Shown here piece after piece: positions 54,501-64,000 of a stretch of DNA of 64,000 bases. The stretch is from NCBI GenBank assembly GCA_036365455.1, contig JAWQUS010000022.1:806001-870000 (forward strand), in the 5' to 3' direction. Under the pieces are notes generated by a model. That model was not told the origin of the DNA. It was given only the letters and a program-made list of their open reading frames with translations, and did not search any database. The stretch is from Macrosoma leucophasiata. Taxonomy: Eukaryota; Arthropoda; Insecta; Lepidoptera; Hedylidae. The position numbers and the translations under genes are program-made. Position 1 is the first letter of the stretch. The number at the start of each line of letters is the position of its first letter.

Positions 54501-54760
54501 CACTTAACATCAATGTGAACTGCATGCTTGTTTGCCACTTCCAATACAAAAAAAAAAATATATGGATCGACGATATAATTGCAATAACAGGAAAAGGATG
54601 GAGAGAGAAAGCAAAATGTAGAAAAACATGGAGCAAATTGGAGGAGACCTATACCCGGTGTGGGGTTCCAATAACAAAATGAAATGCATAAACTTAGTTA
54701 TATACTTGTTATATAAGGTTGTTGGAAATAATAAAGGTTAAATAAAAAATAAAATAAAAT
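51523..54760 (+). pseudogene. RTE-like LINE, near full length, inactive
   Basis: Endonuclease part at 51540-52150 (GLAEVRRMGCDIEE; IQAYAPTE; LLIGDFNAQVG; LDFILSNEP) with frame breaks; reverse transcriptase at 52342-53721 (SPGPDGLQNEAL; NYRPISLLSSVYKLF; FIDYAKAFDTISH; GVRQGDPLSPKLF). The catalytic box reads FADE (53623-53634) where this family has F/Y-A-D-D, so the enzyme is dead even apart from the frameshifts. C-terminal part at 53899-54267 resumes after a SINE at 54562 (WIDDIIAITGKGWREKAKC). A/T-rich 3' end near 54750. Confidence 0.88.
54268..54560 (+). mobile_element. SINE-M inserted in LINE ORF2
   Basis: tactggtggtagagctcaag to an A10 tail; splits GRPKHRYW from WIDDI. Confidence 0.9.
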
Positions 54761-55486
54761 AGGTACTGTATAGGCGCAACGGAATAAGTAACAAAATATC
54801 ATCTCATTTGGTATCCCACTCTCACTTGCTTAATATTGTATTGTTATCTCGCTCTCTCGCTTCGCTAACTGATTCAGATTCAAATGTCAAGTGTCTCGGT
54901 TGCGGTCATGCGGTCACACTCAATCACTCATTCACTCAAGCGACATGAACGCGCTTAACATAGAGCAATAATGTTCGAGTTCCAAATGATGGAAATGATT
55001 CATTTGAAACAGTATTAGTGTTCCAATCTTTCCGAACATTGAAATGTTTCGTAACAGTGATACGAAACAGTAAAGAGTTACACACGTCTACTTTTGTAGC
55101 CCGGGAACGGCTGGCCCGATTTTCATTATTTTAATCATGTGGTTTTTAATTGCCCCGCCTAGATTAGCGAGTAAAAGTTACTGTATAGTTTTAATATTTT
55201 GGTATATATTTAACCATTTCGTCGCTTGATGGATGATTTTCTTCTACTAATGATATATTGTTCAGATTTCCCGATTGTGTAAAATATAAAGTACAAAATG
55301 CGTCCAGCCTATCAGATGCCTTACCATTGTTAGATTTAAGTGAATAAATAATGTTTTAGAATATATTTTTTTGTTTATTTTCACTGTCTTATTTTGTACC
55401 ATGATAAGCGCTTAGCTTACCCCGTAATTGGCGTAAACATACCTTTTTTAAAAAGAAAGAATGTCGAATGAGCGAATGACTAAACA
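54761..55486. other. Unrecognised stretch
   Basis: No exon or named family seen. Confidence 0.4.
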
Positions 55487-55713
55487 GATATACAATGCGA
55501 ATGTAGATGGTTGCAGAGGCCCAGGAAGACCAAGACTGACCTACCATGACCAAATAGGTCAAGTTCTGTCTGGTGGTGGTGTCAAGTCTTAGGAATCGAC
55601 GTGCATGTATGAAGAGAATGATGAAGGTAGACGAGGCTCGAGAGGTTTGTCAGGACCGGAATATATGTCGCTCTACACTCTCTGCCTACCCCGTTAGAGA
55701 CCTAGCGTGAAGA
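55487..55713 (+). pseudogene. LINE ORF2 C-terminal fragment
   Basis: CRGPGRPRLTYHDQI, KRMMKVDEAREVCQDRN, then STLSAYPVRDLA and stop with one frame break. Same end as 12281-12376 and 14222-14655. Confidence 0.75.
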
Positions 55714-55730
55714 TACATACATATACCTTT

Positions 55731-55860
55731 TTTATGTCGTTAGGTTGACAGACAAGCAGACGGGCCACCTGATGGATAGTGGTCACCGACGGCTATGAAC
55801 ATTTGCAACACCAGGGGAGTTGCGCTGCCAGCCCTGAGGGACTCTGTTAACGTCATTTTA
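55731..55860. repeat. Lepidopteran-type dispersed repeat
   Basis: acaagcagacgggccacctg and atttgcaacaccaggggag are phrases I know from many lepidopteran sequences; only one copy here. Confidence 0.5.
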
Positions 55861-56059
55861 AAAAAAAACCATATTGTAGTACCGAGGGAACAGGAAAAAT
55901 TTTTTTTTCTACTCCATACAACGTAAAGGGCTTTGTCGCTTAGCGACCACATCGCCCAATCGGAAACACAAAAGGTTTACACACATAAAAAGAAAACAAT
56001 TTATACATATTCAATTCCTAGATGATAAACATCTGATTGTGAGATCAAGTAGAACTAGC

Positions 56060-56850
56060 GCTTTGTCAGATTTAGGGTATGCCAATATACTATTACATAT
56101 TCCAATATTATAATTGGGCGAACGAAAAGCAGTCTTCCTTTCGTTTGCTTTCCGTGCAACAAATGTTGGGCATCTTCCAAAGTCCCACAAACGTCACAAT
56201 TTGGTGAAGGTGTCTTTTTCATTAGATAAGCGAATTTTTTTAATGTAATTGAAGTGGCAAACAAGCATGCTGTTCACATTGATGTTAAGTGATGACTGCA
56301 GCCTATAGACAAAGACCAAGGTCAAAATGCAGATGCGTTACCACTCCTGAGGCCTTGTTATGCCTCTGTGCCGGAAATTACAGGGCCGTACATTACCACC
56401 TGACCGGAACACGATAGTGCTGAACACTACCATTTAGCGGCAAGTAAATCTGGTAATGCGTTGGTGCCTACGCCCGCGAGCTCCGTCACTGGAGCTCTAC
56501 CACCAGTAAAAAAAAAAGTTGTTTGTTGGCATGTGCCCAGATCGCAACCTGAAAGCAGTAACTAATAATTTCGGAACACACATTGGTCAAACCATGGAAA
56601 TGATGTAATTAACGGTTGTATGGTCCGATACCGAATACCCTTTTCTACAGATCTTTTATCAAAATGTTCTTGCCAAAGATCCCTACACTGACAACTTAGG
56701 GAATGTACATAGAACAGGAAAGTTTGTTCCACAATTTGCACGTTCTGGGCAGAAACGGCCACGAGAATCGCACTGAGCACTGCCAGGTGTCCACTCGGTA
56801 AGGGTGAAATCTCTCTTCGGCGGGTAGTAGTACATACATACCTACATATA
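56060..56850 (-). pseudogene. Jockey/CR1-like LINE C-terminal fragment split by SINE-M
   Basis: Minus strand, in order: HPYRVDTWQCSVRFSWPFLP and RTCKLWNKL at about 56800-56700, then beyond the SINE SPNCDVCGTLEDAQHLL (about 56210-56150), a Cys/His motif found near the C-terminus of such proteins. Confidence 0.65.
56235..56508 (-). mobile_element. SINE-M, full length
   Basis: Poly(T), aatgtaattgaagtggcaaa to gagctctaccaccagta. Confidence 0.88.
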
Positions 56851-56914
56851 ATATTAGTAACTTGGAATGTAGAAGATTCAAATCATTTTCCACTCATAAT
56901 TTCTAAATTTAGAC

Positions 56915-57046
56915 CCGTTTTGCACCTACATCGTCGCTCTCTTCATAACCCAAAGGTTGACTGGGAGATAATGCCTAGTGGCATTAAGTCCGCCTTTATG
57001 TACACCATCTTCGTGCATAAAAAGAGTAAATAAATAAATAAATAAG
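56915..57046 (+). mobile_element. CR1/jockey-like LINE 3' end
   Basis: aaaggttgactggg, tggcattaagtccgccttta and an (AAAT)n tail equal the 3' end of the LINE at 957-2847. Confidence 0.75.
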
Positions 57047-57052
57047 ATTCAA

Positions 57053-57545
57053 AACTGCCTCATTAGCTTAGTGGTAGTAAGTAGTAAGCCAATACTGTTT
57101 CACTGGGATCCTTGGTCGTGGAGGTGAGTGCTTCTCGATTCTTTGCCATTTTATGGAAGTTTCCTAGTGTTACCCTCGGAGTGTTGTTATGAATCAGAAT
57201 CAGAATCAGAAACTCATTTATTCATTTAGGGTGACAAGCACCTCTTATGACATGTCAAAAACAAACAAAATAAATTAAAGCGAATAACAATTGATATACA
57301 TGTCAAACAAGTTAAAAAATATATGTAAAGTCAAGAATATCACTAAGATAAAACTAAATGTAATAAACTAATGTAAAAGTATATCAGTAGAATGTCTCTT
57401 ATATATGTGCCCGAAAAATGTCAATGGGCTCGCCACTTATTGTATGGGAAAAACGTAACCGGCGAATTATGGGTGTTTTTGTGTATGCTGTTATGAATGC
57501 ACTACTACTTACTGCCTACCCCTTCGAAGATTACAAGCGTAGAGT
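57053..57545 (+). mobile_element. SINE-T1 interrupted by repeat Z
   Basis: Head and body 57053-57186; the remainder 57404-57545 (atgtgcccgaaaaatgtcaa to tacaagcgtagagttaca). Confidence 0.7.
57187..57403. repeat. Repeat Z nested in SINE-T1
   Basis: Starts with aatcag tandem units, then aaactcatttattcatttag; longest Z copy here. Confidence 0.7.
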
Positions 57546-57599
57546 TACATATAGAGGATTATTTGTGACTAAATCTGATAACACAAGTATATGCAACTA

Positions 57600-57896
57600 A
57601 CTGCCTCAGTAGCCTAGTAATAGCAGGCCACTACTACTACGCTGGAGGTCCTGGGTTCGTTTCCCGGGTCGAGGACTATCAGTGATATAACGATTTAAAA
57701 TCCTTTATCTTTGGTTCTATTGGGATTTTTCCATTTTCATGAAGTTTCCCAGTACCTCGGAGTTTGGTAATGTGCCCAGAGATGGCAACAGGCTCGCCAC
57801 CTGTTACATGGGCCAAAACGTAACCTTTTGCATGTATGCTTGAATGCATGTCATACATTTACCTCTGCCTACCCCTTAAGTGATTACAGATGTGAC
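57600..57896 (+). mobile_element. SINE-T1, full length
   Basis: actgcctcagtagcctagta to gattacagatgtga; B box has one change (ggttcgtttcc). The stretch 57897-58192 is unrecognised. Confidence 0.8.
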
Positions 57897-58192
57897 GGTT
57901 AAGACCTATCGTTTTCTACGATACATCTTATCGTAGAATAAATTAAACTAGAATAATTACACAAAAATACTTTATTAACGTATATATCTACACACTGTCA
58001 CAGCTACTGTATATAGTTACATTGCAAAACTAGTTCATGATATTCATAAAATACATCCACGTCGCAGTTTAAATGGCACAATATTAAGCTTCACTGTATA
58101 TCTAAGTTATATTCTTTGCAATATTAGAGTATTTAAACAACAGGAGATATGCTCGAAAAACTGTCCTGTTTGGCGGGGGGAGAATCAGTGCC

Positions 58193-58577
58193 GGACTAAT
58201 GGTGAGATTTACAGACTGCACTACGACTTAGCTTTGAGCAAAGTATGCTTAGAACTGTCAGTACAGTATGAGATTTGACAGTTCGAAGCGTACTTTGCTT
58301 GAAAGTAAAGTCGTAGTGCGGTCTGTGAATGTCACCCTTAGGGCGAGATTCACAGATATATCCCATACTGTACTGACAGTTCAAAGCATACTTTGCTCAA
58401 AGTAAAGTCGTAGTGCGGTCTGTGAATGTCACCCTTAGTGCGAGATTCACAGACCGCACTACGACTTTACTTTGAGCAAAGTATACTTAGAACTGTCAGT
58501 ATAGTACGGGATTTGACAGTTCGAAGCGTACTTTGCTCGAAAGTAAAGTCGTAGTGCGGTCTGTGAATCTCGCACTT
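58193..58577. mobile_element. Palindromic MITE units in tandem
   Basis: The phrase acagaccgcactacgacttt and its reverse complement alternate; about three palindromic units, each with aactgtcagta / gacagttcgaagcg inside. Confidence 0.75.
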
Positions 58578-58899
58578 AAACTTCGGCGGCCTACAGGCAG
58601 AGAATGCGCTGGAGGCCCACACACAACTGTATATGTTGCCTATGCTTAAATCCGGCACTGGGGCGAATATAAGAGAAGCAGTCCTTCCTCTAAGATAAGC
58701 CGGCCAACCATAGGTACCACATTAGGCGGTTTTTATTAATGGACTCATATAAACTTTGCGCGTTCTGCACACAAGTAAAAAATAATGCTCGCGGCAAAAA
58801 ATTATGCAGCTAGTTTTATACAACGAATATTAGCCGCGCTCTATTTACAGAGAGGGTCGCCCTTTAATACCGGGTCCAATTTGTTAAATACTCTAACGG

Positions 58900-59037
58900 C
58901 CAAATACTCAAACGTCACTTAAATCTAAGTGGGACTTAAAAGTCTTCTGTCTTTATAAAACACGTTCAAACGACAGAGATAGTGCACATTTGAGCGTTGC
59001 TTAAAATTGAGTGACGTTTGAGTATTCGGCCCTAAGT
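58900..59037. mobile_element. MITE G, empty copy
   Basis: Ends ggccaaatactcaaacgtca and tgacgtttgagtattcggcc; about 138 bp. Stretches 58578-58899 and 59038-59177 unrecognised. Confidence 0.75.
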
Positions 59038-59299
59038 ATGAAATCCAAGAGCACGGTTGGCACTACGTAAGGACACACCTGTTTGTACACCTGTGTGTAA
59101 CATTTAAAATAGTACAAAAATAACGAACAATACGACAATAACTACGAGTATGAATGCATGAACAAGTACTTCTCAAGCTTGAACTATGAAGAGTGGCGTG
59201 CTGAATCACGCTTATGAAATTTTCATACAAGTTGCGATATCCGGAGTGAAATTTTTGTGGTTGTTCCGGCAGCAGAACAATTTTCCTTCAACAGTACAA

Positions 59300-59405
59300 T
59301 AAATACCCAGCAAGAAACATTGCATAGCGATACAAAAGAAACAATCGGCTAGTTCCGAATCTCTGCTGCACACTGCCTACGTAGACACTGATAGTCCGGT
59401 ATTGT
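59300..59405. mobile_element. MITE R4, half copy
   Basis: agcaagaaacattgcatagc, caatcggctagttcc, ctgcctacgtagacactgat. The other half is missing; a LINE follows. Confidence 0.55.
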
Positions 59406-59419
59406 TTATTTTTTATTTT

Positions 59420-61960
59420 TATGGCATGCAATTACGCATATTGCCAGTATCAAGTAAAACGATATTTCGTTCGTTTACAAAAAAGACAACAAATGTGAGA
59501 AGTCATAAGTCGTTTGATGAATGGGCGACTGTTGGAATACACAAGAGTAGACACAGATTATATGAACTGTACGGGGAAAGGTCTTTTAATCACACATTAT
59601 CGTTTAAAAATCATGTTAAAATGTATTCGAAAATATTTAAGAGAGTGTGTTTTGCAGCCAAGGCATTACACATTAAAAGTAAAATTTAAAAAATATAGTA
59701 ACAAAATTAAAGCGACATGGAACGTAATCAATAGTGAAAGTGGAAAAAACGTTGAACGCAATTCTGTTTTTAATTTAATTATTGACAATAAACAAGTTAC
59801 TACTGACGAGGAAGTTGCGTCAGCATTTGAAACATTTTTTGCTAATATTCCAGTTTCTACAACCAAACACCTGATTTCTTCTCCTACCGTCGCCGAATCA
59901 TTATTGAAACAAAATGTACATGAAAGTAGCACTAGATTTAGTTTTAAATTAGTATACACTTTAGATGTTATGAATGCTTTTAAAACTATTAACATTAAGA
60001 ATACAACTGATTTCTGGGGCTTATCTGTTAAAGTTGCATCTAGAATATTGGACATAATCGCACCTTACCTAGCGGCTATGTTTAATAATAGTATTGTAAG
60101 TGGTATATTTCCTGACTTAATGAAACATAGTAAAGTGATTCCTCTTTTTAAATCTGGTAGTACAAGTGACCCCACAAATTTTAGACCTATTTCAGTACTA
60201 CCCACATTTAGTAAAATTTTTGAAAAATTAATGTTAAGCCTATTTTAAACACAATAAACTTTTACACGTTCGACAATTTGGATTCACCAGGGGTCGCTCA
60301 ACTACTGACGCAGGTGTTGAGCTTATAAAACATATATTTGAAGCTTGGGAGGAATCGCACGATGCTCTAGGGGTATTCTGTGACTTATCCAAAGCATTTG
60401 ACTGTGTGCAACATAAAACTTTGGTCAGAAAATTATATCACTATGGTGTTCACGATACCGCTCTTGAGCTTATGACTTCATATTTAAGCAATAGAACAAT
60501 GTATGTTGATTTCAATGGAAAGAGATCTCCCGGGGCTTCAATGGATATGGGGGTCCCGCAAGGCTCTATTCTAGGACCGTTTCTTATTTTAGTCTATATA
60601 AATGACTTGCCGTACATCATCAACGATAGTCAAGATATGGTATTGTTTGCTGACGACACTTCTTTAATTTTTAAAATTAAAAGACAACAGGCTTTATTTG
60701 AAGATGTGAACAATACTCTCTCTAATGTTGTACATTGGTTTAGTGCCAATAACTTATTGTTGAATAGTAAAAAGACAAAATGTATTAAGTTCACCACTCC
60801 TAATGTAAAACTTGTGGACACTAATGTCAAAATAAATGAGGAAGTATTGGAGTTAGTAGACTGCACGGTATTTCTTGACGTTACCGTGGATGCTAAATTG
60901 CAATGGGGCCCCCATATTGCCAAATTGGCCAGTAGACTTAGCTCAGCAGCATTTGCAGTAAAGATAAGATTATTGACGGACGTGGAGACGGCTCGGCTGG
61001 TCTACTTTAGTTACTTTCACGTATAATGTCCTATGGCATTTTGCTAGGGGGCAATTCCGCCGACGTCAATACTATTTTTGTTTTGCAAAAGAGAGCAGTA
61101 CGTGCTATCTACGGGCTAAGCCCGAGAGTTTCTCTGAGAGATAAATTTAAGGAAATAAACATGTTGACTGTTGCTTGTCAATATATATACGAAAACTTAT
61201 TGTATGTCCAGAAAAATATTCATGAGTTTCCTACGAGAACGAATGATCATAATATGAACACAAGGAGCAAATACAAGTTGTCCATACATGTAACACGACT
61301 GCATAGAGTAAGTAATTCTTTCAGAGGTCAGTGTATACGATTCTATAATAAAGTCCCAAAAAATGTTCAAAGTCTATCTGTTAATAAATTTAAAAAAGTA
61401 ATTAAAGAACGTTTATACAAATGTAATTACTATAAAATTTGTGAATATCTCACTGATAGTACATCTTGGGATTGTAGCGATCGCTGCCAGGCTATTTCAT
61501 AAAATTGTACTTATGTTAATAGATATTGATATTGTGTATGCTCTGGCCACAAACAGATTTTCTTTTCATCTATATTGCTATCTACGCACTGGTAATCATA
61601 ACAGTCATGCTCACTTTAATGTCTTTGCCTTCGGCGGCGTCGTGTGACGGGTTGCTCACTTCCCTTCAAAATGGTCGAGGAGAGCAATGGCTGCCACATG
61701 CGTCATACTCGTGAACGGGTGCTGATTGTGGGGACATATTAAGCTGTTGATGGGTATTTGCGTATGTGTTTATATGCAAATATTGATATGCCATGGACGT
61801 TCACATTATCTTTATTTTATTTAATAATATTTGTATTCAATCTAAGGTTTTGACAAAAGAGCAACACGCTGAATTTGTTGGGTAGCTGAATTCTGAGTTC
61901 TTCAGTAGTGCCTGCACTTGGAACTCTGCTAAGTGAATGACTATGATTATGACGAACAGA
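59420..61960 (+). pseudogene. Jockey/CR1-like LINE, 5'-truncated
   Basis: Pre-RT part KIKATWNVINSESGK (about 59700), NFRPISVLPTFSKIFEKL (60178-60234), frameshift near 60245, then RQFGFTRGRSTTD, LSKAFDCVQHKTL, GVPQGSILGPFL and an intact FADD box (VLFADDTSLI, about 60640-60670). A further frameshift near 61022 moves the thumb (LQKRAVRAIYGL) to another frame ending at 61502. The 3' UTR ends with ctatgattatgac near 61945. No endonuclease visible. Confidence 0.87.
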
Positions 61961-62174
61961 TTTTTCATTTTCTTCTATGAAGGAATTGAAAAATTTGATG
62001 ATTCACGTATCGGTTAAATATTATTATTAAATTGGTATTTATTAATACCTATTGAATTATTATTATAAGTCATTCTCTCTAGGTAGCTTATAACCCGACA
62101 ATGCAAAAGTGTCCTTGTAGACCAATTTGAAATAAATGATTTGAAATTTGAATTTTGAATTTTGTATTCGTAAT

Positions 62175-62225
62175 AAGGTAAGGTAAGGTTAGGTAGGTTA
62201 GGTAGGGTTAGGTAGGGTAAGGTTT
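62175..62225 (+). repeat. Degenerate TTAGG-like tract
   Basis: ggttaggtaggttaggtagg and neighbours; close to the insect telomere unit TTAGG but irregular. Confidence 0.45.
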
Positions 62226-62227
62226 GA

Positions 62228-62315
62228 AAGAGATAACGCTCCACAGACCCGAAATAAGCCGAAGTCTCCTTCCTATGGTCGATGTGCAATATTTCTTGTT
62301 GGAAACTGTATTTTG
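62228..62315. mobile_element. MITE R4, half copy
   Basis: aacgctccacagacccgaaa and gtcgatgtgcaatatttctt. Confidence 0.6.
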
Positions 62316-62323
62316 GAAACATA

Positions 62324-62645
62324 TGGCCGAATACTCAAACGTCACTCAATTTTAAGCAACCCTCAAATGTGCGCTATCTCTATCATTTGAACGTGTTTTA
62401 TAAAGCCAGAAGACTTTTAAGTCCCACTTAGATTTTTTTTTTATGTAATAAATGTGGCAAACAAGCGTGCAGTTCACATTGATGTTAAGTGATAACTGCA
62501 GCCTAAAGACATCCACACAATGACCAGAAGTCAAATGCAGATGTGTTACCACTCCTGAGGTCTAAGTTGTTATGCCTCTGTGCCGGAAATTACAGGTACA
62601 AATGATTTATGAAGATTTAACTGACGTTTGAGTATTTGACCGATA
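62324..62645. mobile_element. MITE G interrupted by SINE-M
   Basis: ggccgaatactcaaacgtca and tgacgtttgagtatttgacc; the empty copy is 58900-59037. Confidence 0.75.
62433..62596 (-). mobile_element. SINE-M, 5'-truncated
   Basis: Poly(T), atgtaataaatgtggcaaac to gccggaaattacagg. Confidence 0.82.
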
Positions 62646-62852
62646 AAGGGTAATTTTTTTTTCAAAAATGTGCGAGCAAGTGGCCTTGCATATTTGTCCT
62701 CTCTGTTAGGCTCGCACACTGTCACATTGTTCCTTTTTTTTTTGTGTCTATTATTTATTAGGGACTTTGAGTCGTCGTTCGACATTGTACATGTACACAT
62801 ACTCGCAACTGTACACTCGTAAGATGTACATATTTTGTAATGTATCCTTAAA

Positions 62853-63163
62853 TTGCCTCAGTAGCGTAGTGGTAGCAGACCACTACTATTACGCTGGAGG
62901 TCCTGGGTTCGATTCCCGGGTCGGGGGATATCAGAGATAACGGTTTAAAATCCTTTATCTCTGGTTCTATTGGGATTTTTCCATTTTCTGGAAGTTTCCC
63001 AGTACCCCGGAGTTTGGTAATGTGCCCGGAGATGGCAACAGGTTCGCCACCTGTTACATGGGCCAAAACGTAACCGGCGAGTCGTGGGTGTTTGCATGTA
63101 TGATTGAATGCATGCATTTGCCTCTGCCTACCCCTTCGGGGATTACAGGCGTGAAGTTACGTA
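62853..63163 (+). mobile_element. SINE-T1, full length
   Basis: ttgcctcagtagcgtagtgg, B box ggttcgattcc, end gcgtgaagttacgt, then an A-rich tail. The stretch 63164-63471 is AT-rich and unrecognised. Confidence 0.88.
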
Positions 63164-63471
63164 TCCTTAAATAAAAAAAAAATAAAAAAAAACCTACAAC
63201 CTAGCGCCGACCGCTCCCCTGAATTAAAAGAAACTGAATATTTCGATAGGAGAGTACATTTTTAACATATATGTAGTACTGGACTACCATTTCAAATATT
63301 GTCTTAGCTGAGTCTATTGGATTGCAAAAACTTACTCTATTTACAAATAACATGTCATTTTAACATAATTCAACAAAAAAAAAACAATTTTTTTTTTGTT
63401 CTCGTCGTAATACTGTAAAATTAAACGTATAAAAATAATTTCACCTTGTCACAACAATTAAATAAAACAAA

Positions 63472-63606
63472 ATGACATCAGACAGACAGTTCAACAACTA
63501 CTACTTCGACAGCGACAAAATTTACTTCGACAGCGACAAAATTTACTTCGACTGCGATAAAATTTACTTCGACGGCGATAACATTTACTTCGTTGATTTT
63601 AGTTAA
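63472..63606 (+). CDS. Candidate small ORF, 44 aa with heptad repeats
   Basis: ATG in good context (aacaaaATGa) and TAA at 63604. After MTSDRQFNNY it repeats YFDSDKI four times at a 21-bp step (S, S, C, G at the variable place) and ends YFVDFS. Two of the changes between units are silent (gac/gat). tataaaaa lies at about 63429-63436, 36 bases upstream of the ATG. No signal peptide or known domain. It may be only a young tandem repeat that happens to be open. Confidence 0.3.
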   Translation: MTSDRQFNNYYFDSDKIYFDSDKIYFDCDKIYFDGDNIYFVDFS

Positions 63607-63625
63607 GCGGATAGTTCCGTGACTG

Positions 63626-63797
63626 TTTTTTTTTTAATGTAATAAAAGTGGCAAAATAGCATGCAGTTCACATTGATGATAAGTGATGACTGCAGCCTAA
63701 AGACACTTACACAATGACCAGAGGTCAAAATGCAGATGCGTTGCCACTCCTGAGGCCTAAGGTGTTATGCCTCTGTGCCGGAAATTACAGGGCCGTA
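63626..63797 (-). mobile_element. SINE-M, 5'-truncated
   Basis: Poly(T), aatgtaataaaagtggcaaa to attacagggccgt. Ends at the same point of the element as the copy at 20695-20876. Confidence 0.82.
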
Positions 63798-63934
63798 TAG
63801 TTTTTAGCTTCGACAATGTTAGTCGAACTGTGATTCAGACGCTGGTATCAATGATGGAATTATTATAATACCTAAACGATTTTATATGCTATAATATATT
63901 ACTATATATATTTATTTTTTTATTAAATCAAAAG

Positions 63935-63985
63935 ATGGACAGGAACTTCTATTCAATCCTATTCCCGCGACTGATAGAACCTCAG
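63935..63985 (+). CDS. Candidate coding exon at window edge
   Basis: ATG with A at -3, 17 codons reading MDRNFYSILFPRLIEPQ, then CAG/gtagac as a donor. Also readable as an internal exon after the aaatcaaaag acceptor. No second exon is available to test it, and I do not recognise the peptide. Confidence 0.25.
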
Positions 63986-64000
63986 GTAGACTCTTAATTT

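Noticed and set aside
58193..58577. CRISPR-like spaced repeats
   Set aside because: Repeats alternate in orientation and are inverted ends of a MITE, in a eukaryotic genome.

Overview
The window is eukaryotic, most likely lepidopteran (moth or butterfly) nuclear DNA. That is inferred from multi-exon genes with GT-AG introns and from a very dense load of SINEs, MITEs, CTAG-ended elements and decayed LINEs of types common in Lepidoptera. No rRNA operon, CRISPR array or bacterial-style operon is visible. Most long open frames are retrotransposon remains or chance readings through repeats; the real host exons are short.

Three host genes are supported by exon chains whose splice phases all agree. 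(1) 695-4237 (+): the last three coding exons of an SLC37-type sugar-phosphate exchanger. (2) 12836-16009 (-): a complete three-exon gene for PEN-2 (101 aa), a gamma-secretase subunit. (3) 16748-36103 (+): a ten-exon gene for a 653-aa single-pass membrane protein with signal peptide, one Ig-like domain, one LDL-receptor class A module, a Cys-rich module, a transmembrane helix and a cytoplasmic tail with four PPxY motifs. Genes 2 and 3 are divergent, with 738 bp between their start codons.

The most unusual structure is at 27549-30854: a 146-bp unit repeated about 22.6 times. It starts inside the transmembrane exon of gene 3 and carries the end of that exon plus its 5' splice site, so one acceptor faces 23 successive donors. 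Only the first donor keeps the reading frame open.

From 36.2 kb to 63.4 kb I see no convincing host exon. This part holds LINE remains (RTE-like 50430-50842 and 51523-54760, jockey/CR1-like 56060-56850 and 59420-61960), a mariner relic (39933-40268), a 37-bp x 7 tandem repeat (38671-38929) and many nested MITEs and SINEs. Two weak coding candidates lie at the right edge (63472-63606 and 63935-63985).

Family names used here are local labels. SINE-M: about 285 bp, poly(A)-tailed, many copies. SINE-T1, T2, T3: tRNA-like heads with a B box. SINE-5S: contains a 5S-rRNA-like segment. R4, R5, D, G, P, Q, V, W, Z: other families seen two or more times here. Nesting gives a relative history: SINE-M sits inside almost every other family and is one of the latest insertions, but two MITEs (32747-32960 and 36928-37238) sit inside SINE-M and are younger still. 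All family and domain names rest on reading motifs by eye; no database search was run.
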